Assembly: GCA_017399915.1 (NCBI GenBank)
Contig: JAFQAS010000059.1
Coordinates: forward strand, 1 to 64,000
Length of the DNA: 64,000 nt
Origin: Muribaculaceae bacterium
GTDB taxonomy: Bacteria; Bacteroidota; Bacteroidia; Bacteroidales; Muribaculaceae
Reading direction: 5' to 3'
Positions 34,737-43,994 of this stretch are shown here, one piece after another. The position numbers and the translations under genes are program-made. Under the pieces are notes generated by a model. That model searched no databases. It worked only from the letters and a program-made list of their open reading frames with translations, and was not told the DNA's origin. How positions within the stretch are numbered: the stretch's first letter is position 1; each line of letters starts with the position of its first letter.

Positions 34737-36284
34737 ATGGCAGATACTGACAATAAAACATTTAATAGACGATCTAAACCCCAGCATCAACCATTGTATG
34801 ATGCCGGAGGGCGTATGCAGCCTCGAGATAATGACTTGGAAGAGGCTGTGTTGGGAGCATTGATGCTTGAAAAAGATGCATATACGTTGGTGTGTGATCT
34901 TTTGCGCCCCGAAAGTTTTTATGAACCGGCAAATCAATTGGTATATGCTGCAATTCAACAACTTGGCGCTGCGCAACGACCAATCGATATGCTTACAGTG
35001 ACAGAGAAGTTGCGCCAAAATGGCGACCTTGAAAAGGTTGGTGGCGCAGTGTTTATATCTGATTTAACATCACGAGTAGCATCGGGCGCGCATGTTGAAT
35101 ATCATGCACGAATTGTAGCACAAAAGTATTTGGCTCGTGAGTTGATAACTTTTGCGTCATCAATTGAATCAAAAGCATTTGATGAAAGTAATGACGTAGA
35201 TGATTTGTTGCAAGAGGCCGAAGGTCGATTGTTTGAGATATCACAACGTAATGTGAAAAAAGATGTTACTCAAATCGACCCGGTAATTGGACAAGCGATA
35301 GAGCAAATACAAATTGCCGCTAACCAAAAATCAGGGCTTAGTGGATTGCAATCGGGGTATCATGACTTGGATAAAGTCACTTCGGGTTGGCAAAATTCAG
35401 ATTTGATTATCATTGCGGCTCGTCCGGCAATGGGTAAGACTGCGTTTGTGTTGTCAATGGCCAAAAATATGGCTGTGAATTATAATATCCCTATTGCAGT
35501 ATTTTCTCTGGAAATGTCAAATTTGCAGTTGGTAAATCGTCTGATCTGTAATACGTGTGAAATTGAAGGGGAAAAAATCAAGAGTGGTAGATTGTCTCAA
35601 ATGGAATGGGATCAATTGTTGTCGAGAGTAAAACATTTATATAGCGCACCGTTATATATAGATGACACTCCATCACTTTCGATTTTTGAATTGCGAACAA
35701 AAGCGCGCCGATTACAACGAGAACATAATATTCAGTTTATAATCATCGACTATTTGCAGTTGATGAATGCATCGGGAATGAAGTATGGTAGTCGTGAGCA
35801 GGAAGTAAGTTTGATCTCTCGTTCTCTAAAGCAACTTGCCAAAGAATTGAATATTCCTATTATTGCGTTGTCTCAGTTGAATCGTAGTGTGGAGAATAGA
35901 GCAGATGGGAAGCGTCCGCAACTATCTGACTTGCGTGAGAGTGGAGCCATTGAGCAAGATGCCGATATGGTGTGCTTTATTCATCGTCCCGAATATTATG
36001 TAAAGTCAACTACAGATGCAGAGGGAAATGATATTAGAGGTCTTGCCGAATTTATTATAGCAAAGCATCGTAGTGGTTCGGTTGGGGATATAAAATTGCG
36101 TTTTCAAGGTATGTATGCCCGATTTGAGAATTGGGATGATAATCCATCATCATCTTTAAAAACTGTTGGCTCTAAATTGAATAGTGAATCTATAGAGGGA
36201 GAACAACAACCATCAGCCAATCCGTTGATGGGAGGTAATGCCGATTTCTTAATGTCGAGTGATGATGCTCCTACACCATTTTGA
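34737..36284 (+). CDS. dnaB: Replicative DNA helicase DnaB
   Basis: DnaB is the hexameric 5'-3' helicase at the replication fork. From ATG 34737 it has 515 residues: an N-terminal DnaG-interacting domain (PRDNDLEEAVLGALMLEKD), a linker and a RecA-like motor. Walker A is RPAMGKTAF, Walker B is FIIIDYLQLM, followed by ALSQLNRSVENR and LRESGAIEQDADMV, and the arginine-finger region is AKHRSGSVGDIKLRF. There is no intein. The polar C-terminal tail (EGEQQPSANPL) is typical of Bacteroidetes. I prefer 34737 because the family N terminus and promoter position fit. Confidence 0.96.
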   Translation: MADTDNKTFNRRSKPQHQPLYDAGGRMQPRDNDLEEAVLGALMLEKDAYTLVCDLLRPESFYEPANQLVYAAIQQLGAAQRPIDMLTVTEKLRQNGDLEKVGGAVFISDLTSRVASGAHVEYHARIVAQKYLARELITFASSIESKAFDESNDVDDLLQEAEGRLFEISQRNVKKDVTQIDPVIGQAIEQIQIAANQKSGLSGLQSGYHDLDKVTSGWQNSDLIIIAARPAMGKTAFVLSMAKNMAVNYNIPIAVFSLEMSNLQLVNRLICNTCEIEGEKIKSGRLSQMEWDQLLSRVKHLYSAPLYIDDTPSLSIFELRTKARRLQREHNIQFIIIDYLQLMNASGMKYGSREQEVSLISRSLKQLAKELNIPIIALSQLNRSVENRADGKRPQLSDLRESGAIEQDADMVCFIHRPEYYVKSTTDAEGNDIRGLAEFIIAKHRSGSVGDIKLRFQGMYARFENWDDNPSSSLKTVGSKLNSESIEGEQQPSANPLMGGNADFLMSSDDAPTPF

Positions 36285-36420
36285 TAGTCAAAAAATTGCA
36301 AAAAGATAAAGATTAAAAAATCTCCGTTAAGATAACTTTTATAAATATTGAAAACTTTTGGTTAGGTTGAGGTGTTAAATCATTAAATTAACAAACCCTC
36401 ATAACCTAACCAAAATTTTT

Positions 36421-37479
36421 ATGAAAAAATCAGTATTATTGATAGCACTTGCATTGTGTGGCGCAACTGCTTTCGCTCAAAAACTCGACAAAAACGAACT
36501 AAGTCAGCTCAAAACATTCTTGATGCAATCCGACGATAAAGGGAAGTCAAATGCTCAAGAACTTAAAATCACCGATTTAAATTCTCCATCTACATGGCAT
36601 GGGCTTACGATAGTAAATGGTCATGTTACAGCCATTGATTGGCAAGGCAAGAAGCTGATAGGAGATTTATCGCTTAAAAATTTTAAAAAACTTGTAACAT
36701 TAAATGTGTCGCGTAATCATTTGTCAATGTTGTCGTTAAATAGCAATAGCTCTTTGACAAATCTAAATGCTTCACATAATATGTTGTCGCAGATTGACTT
36801 GGCCGGTTGTAATGCCCTTACTCATCTTGCTATAAACAACAATAGACTTACTGATTTTGTGGTAAGTGAAGTGCCGGCATTGAAATATCTTAATTGTTCT
36901 CAAAACCTTTTTGTGGCATTAGATGCGAGAAATGCCATAAGTTTGCAAACTCTATATGTTCAGGATTGTAGATTGGAGAACCTTTATGTAGACGGTTGTT
37001 CAAATCTTACTACTCTTATGTGTGGATATAATCGTTTGACTTCGTTGAATTTACTTGGTACTGACAATTTGCAATATCTCAACGTTGATGATAATCATTT
37101 TACAACAATGATTGTTCAAGGCTTACCTTCGTTGTATGCATTCTCATGTATGAATAATAGATTAAAGTCGTTGTCAATGCGTGATTGTGGCTCATTGTTA
37201 GATTTATATTGTTCAAATAACGACCTTACGACTCTCACAGTGAGTGATTGCCCTAAATTAACAATAGTGGATTGTTCGTTTAATGATCTTGAAGAATTGA
37301 ACTTGTCAAATCAATATTTGCTTGAGCGATTAATTTGTAACAATAATAATTTGATGACTCTTGATGTGTCATTTGATCAACAATTAATGTTTATCAATTG
37401 CCGATTTAATATGATTACAGATCTTCGCACTCAAGGTTGTCCAAGTATCCGCATGATAGCATCTCAATGGAATTATTGA
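36421..37479 (+). CDS. Secreted leucine-rich repeat protein
   Basis: This 352-residue protein has a signal peptide (MKKSVLLIALALCGATAFAQ) and then about a dozen LRR units of roughly 21 residues. They follow the pattern LxxLxCxxNxLxxLxLxxC (for example LLDLYCSNNDLTTLTVSDC). Such arrays form a curved solenoid used for protein or glycan binding. No T9SS sorting domain or lipobox is seen, so it is probably periplasmic or released. The cysteines and asparagines recur at fixed positions and would line the solenoid core. It is a single-gene unit ending in a terminator. Confidence 0.9.
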   Translation: MKKSVLLIALALCGATAFAQKLDKNELSQLKTFLMQSDDKGKSNAQELKITDLNSPSTWHGLTIVNGHVTAIDWQGKKLIGDLSLKNFKKLVTLNVSRNHLSMLSLNSNSSLTNLNASHNMLSQIDLAGCNALTHLAINNNRLTDFVVSEVPALKYLNCSQNLFVALDARNAISLQTLYVQDCRLENLYVDGCSNLTTLMCGYNRLTSLNLLGTDNLQYLNVDDNHFTTMIVQGLPSLYAFSCMNNRLKSLSMRDCGSLLDLYCSNNDLTTLTVSDCPKLTIVDCSFNDLEELNLSNQYLLERLICNNNNLMTLDVSFDQQLMFINCRFNMITDLRTQGCPSIRMIASQWNY

Positions 37480-37538
37480 TTTTAAGAAGATAAAAAGCAT
37501 CAAAGTAAAGTCTTGTGTATAGGGATATGTTTGATGTG

Positions 37539-37565
37539 GGCGTGGTAGCAATGCCACGCCTTTAT
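37539..37565 (+). terminator. Intrinsic terminator after the LRR gene
   Basis: A 9-bp stem (GGCGTGGTA with TGCCACGCC), a GCAA tetraloop and TTTATTT. Confidence 0.8.
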
Positions 37566-37626
37566 TTAATATGGATGATAAAGCCCTTGAAGTATAAACA
37601 AATGTATCAAAAATGCACTAAAGAGG

Positions 37627-37656
37627 CTTGAAATATGAATAAATTTTGTAATTTTG
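37627..37656 (+). promoter_or_regulatory. Promoter of lepA
   Basis: CTTG (37627-37630), an 18-base spacer and TAATTTTG (37649-37656), about 50 bases before the lepA ATG. Confidence 0.55.
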
Positions 37657-37706
37657 TAAATTGAAAAAATGTGACTAATAAAAATCACTATTGAAACTAT
37701 TATTTG

Positions 37707-39494
37707 ATGAAGAATATAAGGAATTTTTGTATTATTGCTCATATCGACCATGGTAAGTCTACATTGGCCGACCGCTTGCTTGAATTTACTAATACAATAG
37801 AACAAAAAGATTTGCAAGCACAAGTGCTTGATGATATGGATTTGGAGCGTGAACGTGGTATAACAATCAAGAGTCATGCAATTCAAATGCAATATTCATT
37901 AAATGGAGAGCAATATACATTAAACCTTATTGATACTCCGGGACACGTTGACTTTTCATACGAGGTGTCGCGCTCTATTGCAGCATGTGAAGGTGCTCTA
38001 CTTATAGTAGATGCTTCTCAAGGTATTCAAGCGCAAACAATCTCAAATCTCTATATGGCAATAGATAATGATTTAGAAATTATTCCGGTTATAAATAAGG
38101 TAGACTTAGATAGCGCTAAGCCTGAGGAGGTGGAGGATCAAATAGTAGATTTATTGGGTTGCGACCCTGATGAAATTATACGCGCAAGTGGGAAAACCGG
38201 TATTGGTATCCCGGAAATTCTTCAAGCAATCATTGAGCGAGTTCCGGCTCCGGTAGGTGATCCCGATGCTCCGTTACAAGCATTAATCTTTGACTCGGTG
38301 TTTAATCCATTTCGTGGCATTATAGCATATTTTAAAATCGTAAATGGACGTATCCGCAAGAATGATTTTGTGAAATTTGTTGCTACCGGAAAAGAATATC
38401 ATGCTGATGAAATTGGAGTGTTAAAACTTGATATGGTTCCGGGACAGGAACTGTCGGCGGGAAATGTGGGCTATATTATCTCAGGCATCAAAACTTCAAA
38501 GGAGGTAAAAGTGGGAGATACAATTACTCACGTTCAAGCTCCATGTGATGCCGCTATTGAGGGATTTGAAGAAGTTAAACCTATGGTGTTTGCCGGTGTT
38601 TATCCCATAGAGACTGAAGATTATGAAAATCTTCGTGCATCGCTTGAAAAACTTCAACTTAATGATGCCTCATTGACATTCCAACCTGAGTCGTCAATGG
38701 CGCTTGGATTTGGCTTCCGTTGCGGCTTCTTGGGGCTTTTGCATATGGAGATTGTGCAAGAACGCCTTGGCCGAGAATTTGATATGGATGTAATCACTAC
38801 AGTGCCTAACGTTTCTTACAGAGTTTATGACAAGAAAGGAGAAATGACTGAGGTGCATAATCCATCAGGATTGCCCGATATTACACTTATCGACCATATT
38901 GAAGAACCATATATTCGTGCATCAGTAATTACTGCGGCTGATTATATTGGTCCAATAATGACCTTGTGTCTTGGGAAACGAGGCGAGCTTGTTAAACAAG
39001 AGTATATCTCGGGAAATCGTATGGAAATAATATTTGATATGCCCCTTGGCGAAATTGTGATTGACTTCTATGATAAATTAAAATCAATTTCAAAAGGATA
39101 TGCATCATTTGATTATCATATCCATGATTTTCGTGAATCAAAATTGATAAAGCTCGATATTTTGCTTAATGGAGAAAGTGTTGATGCTCTTAGTACTTTA
39201 ACACATGTGGATAACGCGGTGTCATTTGGTCGTCGCATGTGTGAAAAACTAAAAGAACTCATTCCTCGTCAACAATTTGATATTGCTATTCAGGCGGCGA
39301 TAGGTGCTAAGATTATAGCTCGTGAAACGATTAAGGCAGTCCGTAAAGATGTAACAGCAAAGTGTTATGGTGGTGATATCTCTCGTAAACGCAAATTGCT
39401 TGAGAAACAAAAGAAAGGTAAAAAACGAATGAAACAGATCGGTTCGGTCGAGGTGCCACAAAAGGCTTTCTTAGCTGTTCTAAAGTTGGATTAA
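37707..39494 (+). CDS. lepA: Elongation factor 4 (LepA) GTPase
   Basis: LepA is a ribosome-associated translational GTPase implicated in initiation and back-translocation. The protein has 595 residues from ATG 37707; the frame opens one codon earlier with TTG. G1 is AHIDHGKST, switch I region [11 protein letters not shown]3 DTPGHVDF, G4 NKVDL. EF-G-like domains II, III and V follow, and the LepA-specific C-terminal domain is seen at [20 protein letters not shown]. The KRMK basic tail is standard. Nothing unusual. Confidence 0.96.
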   Translation: MKNIRNFCIIAHIDHGKSTLADRLLEFTNTIEQKDLQAQVLDDMDLERERGITIKSHAIQMQYSLNGEQYTLNLIDTPGHVDFSYEVSRSIAACEGALLIVDASQGIQAQTISNLYMAIDNDLEIIPVINKVDLDSAKPEEVEDQIVDLLGCDPDEIIRASGKTGIGIPEILQAIIERVPAPVGDPDAPLQALIFDSVFNPFRGIIAYFKIVNGRIRKNDFVKFVATGKEYHADEIGVLKLDMVPGQELSAGNVGYIISGIKTSKEVKVGDTITHVQAPCDAAIEGFEEVKPMVFAGVYPIETEDYENLRASLEKLQLNDASLTFQPESSMALGFGFRCGFLGLLHMEIVQERLGREFDMDVITTVPNVSYRVYDKKGEMTEVHNPSGLPDITLIDHIEEPYIRASVITAADYIGPIMTLCLGKRGELVKQEYISGNRMEIIFDMPLGEIVIDFYDKLKSISKGYASFDYHIHDFRESKLIKLDILLNGESVDALSTLTHVDNAVSFGRRMCEKLKELIPRQQFDIAIQAAIGAKIIARETIKAVRKDVTAKCYGGDISRKRKLLEKQKKGKKRMKQIGSVEVPQKAFLAVLKLD

Positions 39495-39506
39495 ATAAAA
39501 TCGCAT

Positions 39507-39565
39507 AAAAAAGGTGTCGTGAATCACAAATTAAACTTGAATTAGATGAACGATACCTTTTTATT
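39507..39565 (+). terminator. Intrinsic terminator after lepA
   Basis: A 12-14 bp stem (AAAAAAGGTGTCGT with ACGATACCTTTTTATT) around a 29-base loop, then a T-rich run. Confidence 0.65.
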
Positions 39566-39595
39566 TCTGTTATATAATAGTTACTGAAATAAAAT

Positions 39596-40996
39596 ATGAC
39601 TCAATTCTCAAATATAGAAGAACCGGTTCAAGGCTCATTTTATTCGGCTCGACAGGCGATGCGCCGTCATGTGACGGGAGGAAATGTTTTGATTTTTGCA
39701 ACAATTATGGCTTTTATAGTTGCAAATATTCCAAGTGTAAATTCTTATTATTTCGATTTTTGGGCACAAGAGGTGCGATTGCAAGTTGGAGAGTTTAATT
39801 TGTTTAGTCACGGAGGGCATCCTATGACGGTGTTGCAATTTATAAATGACGCAATGATGTCAATCTTTTTCTTTGCAATAGGATTGGAAATAAAGAGAGA
39901 AGTTTTAGTCGGTGAATTATCATCGTTAAAAAAAGCAATTTTGCCCATTATCGCTGCTATTGGGGGAATGGTAGTGCCAGTAGTCATCTTCTTATTATTT
40001 GGATGGGGAACAGATTATGTTGGGGGAGCTGCGATCCCAATGGCAACTGATATTGCATTTTCTTTAGGAATATTAGGTATGTTTGGTACGCGAGTCCCCA
40101 TTTCATTAAAAATATTTCTCACAACGTTGGCGGTAGTAGATGATATTGGCGGAATAATTGTGATTGCAATATTCTATTCTTCTAATATTAATGTTATGAT
40201 GCTTGTTTATGCTTTAGTATTGTTGGTTGTGCTGATTTTAGGTGCACGATTTAAGATACAAAGTAAAATGTTTTATTTGTTGATTGGCATGGGTGTTTGG
40301 TACTTGTTTCTCAATTCGGGCATACACTCTACAATTGCCGGAGTATTAGTGGCATTTTGTATCCCATCTACACCATTGTTTGAGCCTAAAATATATATAA
40401 GAAAAATCCGAAATGCAATATCTAATTTTCACGCAGAAGATGACGAGCGACTAAATAAACGCACAATCCTAACAAAAAATCAGATGGATTGGTTGAAACA
40501 AGTAGAATCGGCATCAGATAAAGTAATCTCCCCATTGCAAGATTTGGAAGATTCATTGCACCCAATCGTAAATTTTGTTATTATACCATTTTTTGCATTT
40601 GCTAATGCCGGTATTTCAATGAACAATATTGATATAACGACATTGTTTGAGGGAGTTAGTCTTGCGGTGATGTGTGCTTTGATGGTAGGTAAAGTTGTTG
40701 GTATATTCTCATTTTCGTGGCTTGTTATTAAAATGAATATTGCCCCAATGCCCCAATACTCAAATTGGAAGATGTTGATGTCTGTTGCATTGTTAGGTGG
40801 AATAGGTTTTACTGTATCAATGTTTATTGCTAATTTATCGTTTGGTTCTATTGGGGTTGATGGTCTGCAATTACTTAATCAGTCTAAACTCGGAATAATT
40901 GTTGGATCTATAGCCTCCGGGTTGTTGGGATACATTATGTTAAGAGTTACATTGCCCAAAAGAAAGGCTAAGCCCTTATTAGGATTAGTCGATTGA
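39596..40996 (+). CDS. nhaA: Na+/H+ antiporter NhaA
   Basis: NhaA exports Na+ in exchange for protons to control internal pH and salt. The 466-residue protein carries the family core: IKREVLVGELSSLKKAILPI, PMATDIAFSLGILGMFG and the ion-binding pair in LAVVDDIGGIIVIA (adjacent Asp residues). The second half shows the PFFAFANAGI segment, and GIGFTVSMFIANLSF lies near the end. It is longer than the 388-residue E. coli protein because of a loop near residues 265-310 (DERLNKRTILTKNQMDW), which is commonly seen in Bacteroidetes members. Confidence 0.95.
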   Translation: MTQFSNIEEPVQGSFYSARQAMRRHVTGGNVLIFATIMAFIVANIPSVNSYYFDFWAQEVRLQVGEFNLFSHGGHPMTVLQFINDAMMSIFFFAIGLEIKREVLVGELSSLKKAILPIIAAIGGMVVPVVIFLLFGWGTDYVGGAAIPMATDIAFSLGILGMFGTRVPISLKIFLTTLAVVDDIGGIIVIAIFYSSNINVMMLVYALVLLVVLILGARFKIQSKMFYLLIGMGVWYLFLNSGIHSTIAGVLVAFCIPSTPLFEPKIYIRKIRNAISNFHAEDDERLNKRTILTKNQMDWLKQVESASDKVISPLQDLEDSLHPIVNFVIIPFFAFANAGISMNNIDITTLFEGVSLAVMCALMVGKVVGIFSFSWLVIKMNIAPMPQYSNWKMLMSVALLGGIGFTVSMFIANLSFGSIGVDGLQLLNQSKLGIIVGSIASGLLGYIMLRVTLPKRKAKPLLGLVD

Positions 40997-41074
40997 TAAA
41001 AGGTGTTATTCTAAATTAAAATTGGAGTTTTTGCAATAAAAATAGTGCTAAAACTCATTTTTTTATAATTAGGA

Positions 41075-41106
41075 TTTGCATATTTCACATTTAAATGTTA
41101 ATTTTG
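41075..41106 (+). promoter_or_regulatory. Promoter of the rprX-rprY operon
   Basis: TTTG (41075-41078), exactly 20 bases, and TAATTTTG (41099-41106), a textbook Bacteroidetes promoter. It leaves a leader of about 105 bases before the kinase ATG at 41218. Confidence 0.75.
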
Positions 41107-41217
41107 ACACGCAATGTTAAAATGCAACTATGACTTATAGATTATTTTATAAACAAAAAGGCATTTTAATTGTTAACATAATAAAGTTTAATTATCTGAA
41201 TCTCAAGAATAAACACA

Positions 41218-42753
41218 ATGAAAAAGTCAACAATATGGACATTGGCAATTTTGATGGGGTTAACCTTTATGGGTTTGCTTTATGTTCAGATATTGTATAT
41301 GAAAAACATGATTAGAATGCGCGAAGATCAATTTCGTGAAGGTGTTACCAGTAGTTTGAGTACTGTAGCTAATATGCTTGAGCGAGATGAAGCGAGATAT
41401 TTTCTAGTGGAAGATGCTTCAAATATGAGTTCCGGACTGGTTTTCACGCAATCGAAAGGAGCATTGCCTGCTCAGACCGGTCTTGTATATTCATTTAAAT
41501 CATCTTCAGGCGTTGAGGCCGATATAACCATATCGGGTGATCCGGATAAAATTAATCAAATACAATTTGCTCAAAACGACTTAAAACGTGACCATTATAA
41601 GGCTTTAAAGGAAAAAATCAAAGGACAATATCTATATCAAAAAGGATTAATTGATGAGGTAATTCTAAATATATTAAATCAAGCCAGTGAACGCCCTATA
41701 CGCGAAAGGGCCGATTCTATTGTGGTTGAGTCGTATTTAAAATCGGAGCTTAAAAATAATGGGATGGAATTGCCCGTGGAGTTTGCTATAGTAAATAGAT
41801 ATGGGCAAGAGGTATATAAGACAAGTGGTTATGTATCGGACGTGGAAGATAAAAGTGCATTTGGAACTCAAGCATTGTTTCAGAGTGACCCTGAAAGTAA
41901 GCGATATAATTTAAATGTTTATTTCCCTACAAAAGATGATTATATTTTTTCTTCGGTGAAATTTATGATTCCGTCGTTTGCATTTACAATTATATTATTG
42001 ATAATATTCATATTCACAATCATTGTGGTTTTTCGCCAAAAGAAATTAACAGAAATGAAGAACGACTTTATCAATAATATGACACACGAATTTAAAACAC
42101 CAATTTCGTCAATCTCGCTTGCTGCTCAAATGTTAAATGATAGCTCTGTTCGCAAATCTCCTGCAATGCTTCAACATATATCAACAGTTATAACAGATGA
42201 AACAAAGCGATTACGATTCCAAGTAGAGAAGGTGCTTCAAATGTCGATGTTTGAACGCCAAAAAGCCACATTGAAATTACAAGAAGTAGATGCAAATGCA
42301 GCTATAGATAATATAGTAAATACGTTTAAACTTAAGGTCGAAAAATATGGAGGCCAAATAGAAGCGAAATTAGATGCAGAAGATCCTATCGTTAATGTAG
42401 ATGAGATGCATTTTACAAATGTAATATTTAATTTGTTGGATAATGCTGTAAAATATCGAAAGGAAGATGAACCCCTTAAATTGGTTGTGTCATCTCGAAA
42501 TAGGTCAAACTCAAAATTAGAAATATCTATTGCCGATAATGGTATAGGTATAAAGAAAGAGAATCATAAGCGTATTTTTGAGAAATTTTATAGAGTTTCG
42601 ACAGGAAATCGTCACGATGTGAAAGGATTTGGTCTTGGATTGGCATATGTGTACAAGATGGTACACGAATTAGGTGGCGAAATACATGTAGATAGTGAAT
42701 TAAATATAGGAACAAAATTTATAATAACATTACCATTAATAACTAAAAATTAA
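41218..42753 (+). CDS. rprX: Sensor histidine kinase, RprX-like
   Basis: This 511-residue membrane kinase has a first TM (residues 7-27), a roughly 220-residue periplasmic sensor region, and a second TM near 246-270 (FAFTIILLIIFIFTIIVVF). There is no recognisable HAMP domain before the dimerisation helix. H-box His290 lies in NNMTHEFKTPISS; the ATPase has FNLLDNAVKYR (N), IADNGIGI (G1) and GFGLGLAYV (G2). Overall size and layout match RprX of Bacteroides fragilis. The response regulator follows after 6 bases. The signal is unknown. Confidence 0.9.
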   Translation: MKKSTIWTLAILMGLTFMGLLYVQILYMKNMIRMREDQFREGVTSSLSTVANMLERDEARYFLVEDASNMSSGLVFTQSKGALPAQTGLVYSFKSSSGVEADITISGDPDKINQIQFAQNDLKRDHYKALKEKIKGQYLYQKGLIDEVILNILNQASERPIRERADSIVVESYLKSELKNNGMELPVEFAIVNRYGQEVYKTSGYVSDVEDKSAFGTQALFQSDPESKRYNLNVYFPTKDDYIFSSVKFMIPSFAFTIILLIIFIFTIIVVFRQKKLTEMKNDFINNMTHEFKTPISSISLAAQMLNDSSVRKSPAMLQHISTVITDETKRLRFQVEKVLQMSMFERQKATLKLQEVDANAAIDNIVNTFKLKVEKYGGQIEAKLDAEDPIVNVDEMHFTNVIFNLLDNAVKYRKEDEPLKLVVSSRNRSNSKLEISIADNGIGIKKENHKRIFEKFYRVSTGNRHDVKGFGLGLAYVYKMVHELGGEIHVDSELNIGTKFIITLPLITKN

Positions 42754-42759
42754 GAAATT

Positions 42760-43467
42760 ATGGAAGATCGTATGCGTATTCTTTTATGCGAAGATGATGA
42801 AAATCTTGGCATGTTGTTGAGAGAATATCTTCAAGCAAAAGGCTTTAATGCTGACCTTTTTGCCGATGGCGAAAGTGGTTATAAAGCATTTCTAAAAGGT
42901 AAATATGATATTTGTGTTCTCGATGTGATGATGCCTAAAAAAGATGGTTTTGCATTGGCACAAGAAATAAGAACAGTAAATAGTGAAGTCCCTGTTATTT
43001 TCCTTACTGCTAAATCATTGAAGGAAGACATTCTTGAAGGGTTTAAAATTGGTGCTGATGATTATATCACAAAACCATTTTCGATGGAAGAACTTGTATT
43101 CCGTATTGAAGCAATTTTGCGTCGTGTAAAAGGTAAAAAAGGTAAAGAAATTACTATGTATAAAATCGGTAAGTTTACCTTTGATACTCAAAAACAAGTG
43201 CTCATGATTGAAGATAAAGTTACTAAGTTGACTACTAAAGAATCGGAACTTTTAAGTCTTCTTTGTGCACATGTAAATGAAATTCTTGAACGTAATTTTG
43301 CGTTAAAGACAATTTGGATTGATGATAATTACTTTAATGCTCGTAGCATGGATGTTTATATCACAAAACTTCGTAAACATCTAAAAGATGATCCATCTAT
43401 TGAGATTATTAATATCCATGGTAAAGGATATAAGTTAATCGCTCCTGATGCTGAAAAAAATAAGTAA
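42760..43467 (+). CDS. rprY: OmpR-family response regulator, RprY-like
   Basis: This 235-residue regulator has a receiver domain (acidic pair in LLCEDDENLG, phospho-acceptor Asp55 in VLDVMMPKKDGF, Thr in FLTAKS, Lys in YITKPFS) and a C-terminal winged helix (TTKESELLSLLCAHVNE, then ARSMDVYITKLRKHLKDDP). It is the partner of the upstream kinase. RprY in other Bacteroides controls stress and metabolic genes by binding DNA as a dimer. The ATG at 42760 gives MEDRMRILLCEDD; the internal ATG at 42772 is also possible. A good terminator follows. Confidence 0.93.
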   Translation: MEDRMRILLCEDDENLGMLLREYLQAKGFNADLFADGESGYKAFLKGKYDICVLDVMMPKKDGFALAQEIRTVNSEVPVIFLTAKSLKEDILEGFKIGADDYITKPFSMEELVFRIEAILRRVKGKKGKEITMYKIGKFTFDTQKQVLMIEDKVTKLTTKESELLSLLCAHVNEILERNFALKTIWIDDNYFNARSMDVYITKLRKHLKDDPSIEIINIHGKGYKLIAPDAEKNK

Positions 43468-43493
43468 TAAAGCTTTCAAAAACTAATATAACG

Positions 43494-43530
43494 AGCAGAG
43501 TGTTATTTACTTGACACTCTGCTTTCTTTT
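43494..43530 (+). terminator. Intrinsic terminator after rprY
   Basis: An AGCAGAGTGT / ACACTCTGCT-type stem followed by TTCTTTTTG. Confidence 0.8.
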
Positions 43531-43923
43531 TGTGATATAAAGAGAAAGAGTGGAAATCCTCACGGATGCCACTCTTAAATTCCTACACACATAGTACTTA
43601 ATGTTAGATTCAGTCGTCTATTTTGAAATTATATGAAAAAGCTTTTATAACTTGTTGTTTTTGTATGGTATTATTTAATTTTAAGAAGATTCGTCTTTTA
43701 TTTCTATAACAAAGAAAAGAAAAAAAATTGAAAAGAATAGCATAATGAAAATATGTTGTATAACATAGAGTTTATAATTTGATATTAAATATCACATAAT
43801 TGTTTTAAATGTATGCAATAAAGATTGTAGTGGTGTGCATTTGTTGTATTAATGCTTGGTTGGCCTAAAATATGTTACTATCTTAAATTTGGTTAAAATT
43901 GATAATATGTGTGGCAAAATGAA

Positions 43924-43957
43924 AACCATCGGCTTGATTTGTTTCAAGTCGATGGTT
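43924..43957. terminator. Terminator-like hairpin downstream of the amylase gene
   Basis: A 14-bp stem (AACCATCGGCTTGA with TCAAGTCGATGGTT, one G-T pair) with T-rich sequence on both outer sides. It could end transcripts from either direction. Confidence 0.7.
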
Positions 43958-43994
43958 ATTTTTATTATTCAAGAAAGATATAAGGATAGTCGAT

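Larger units (their letters stand above)
43468..43994. other. 527-base non-coding region between rprY and the alpha-amylase
   Basis: It holds the rprY terminator, a compact hairpin at 43546-43576 without a T-run, about 340 bases of very AT-rich sequence with no ORF or repeat that I can see, and a second strong hairpin at 43924-43957. Confidence 0.7.

Noticed and set aside
41130-41315. Small plus-strand ORF overlapping the rprX start
   Set aside because: It overlaps the kinase in another frame, and its sequence shows no signal or domain; the kinase leader explains the DNA.
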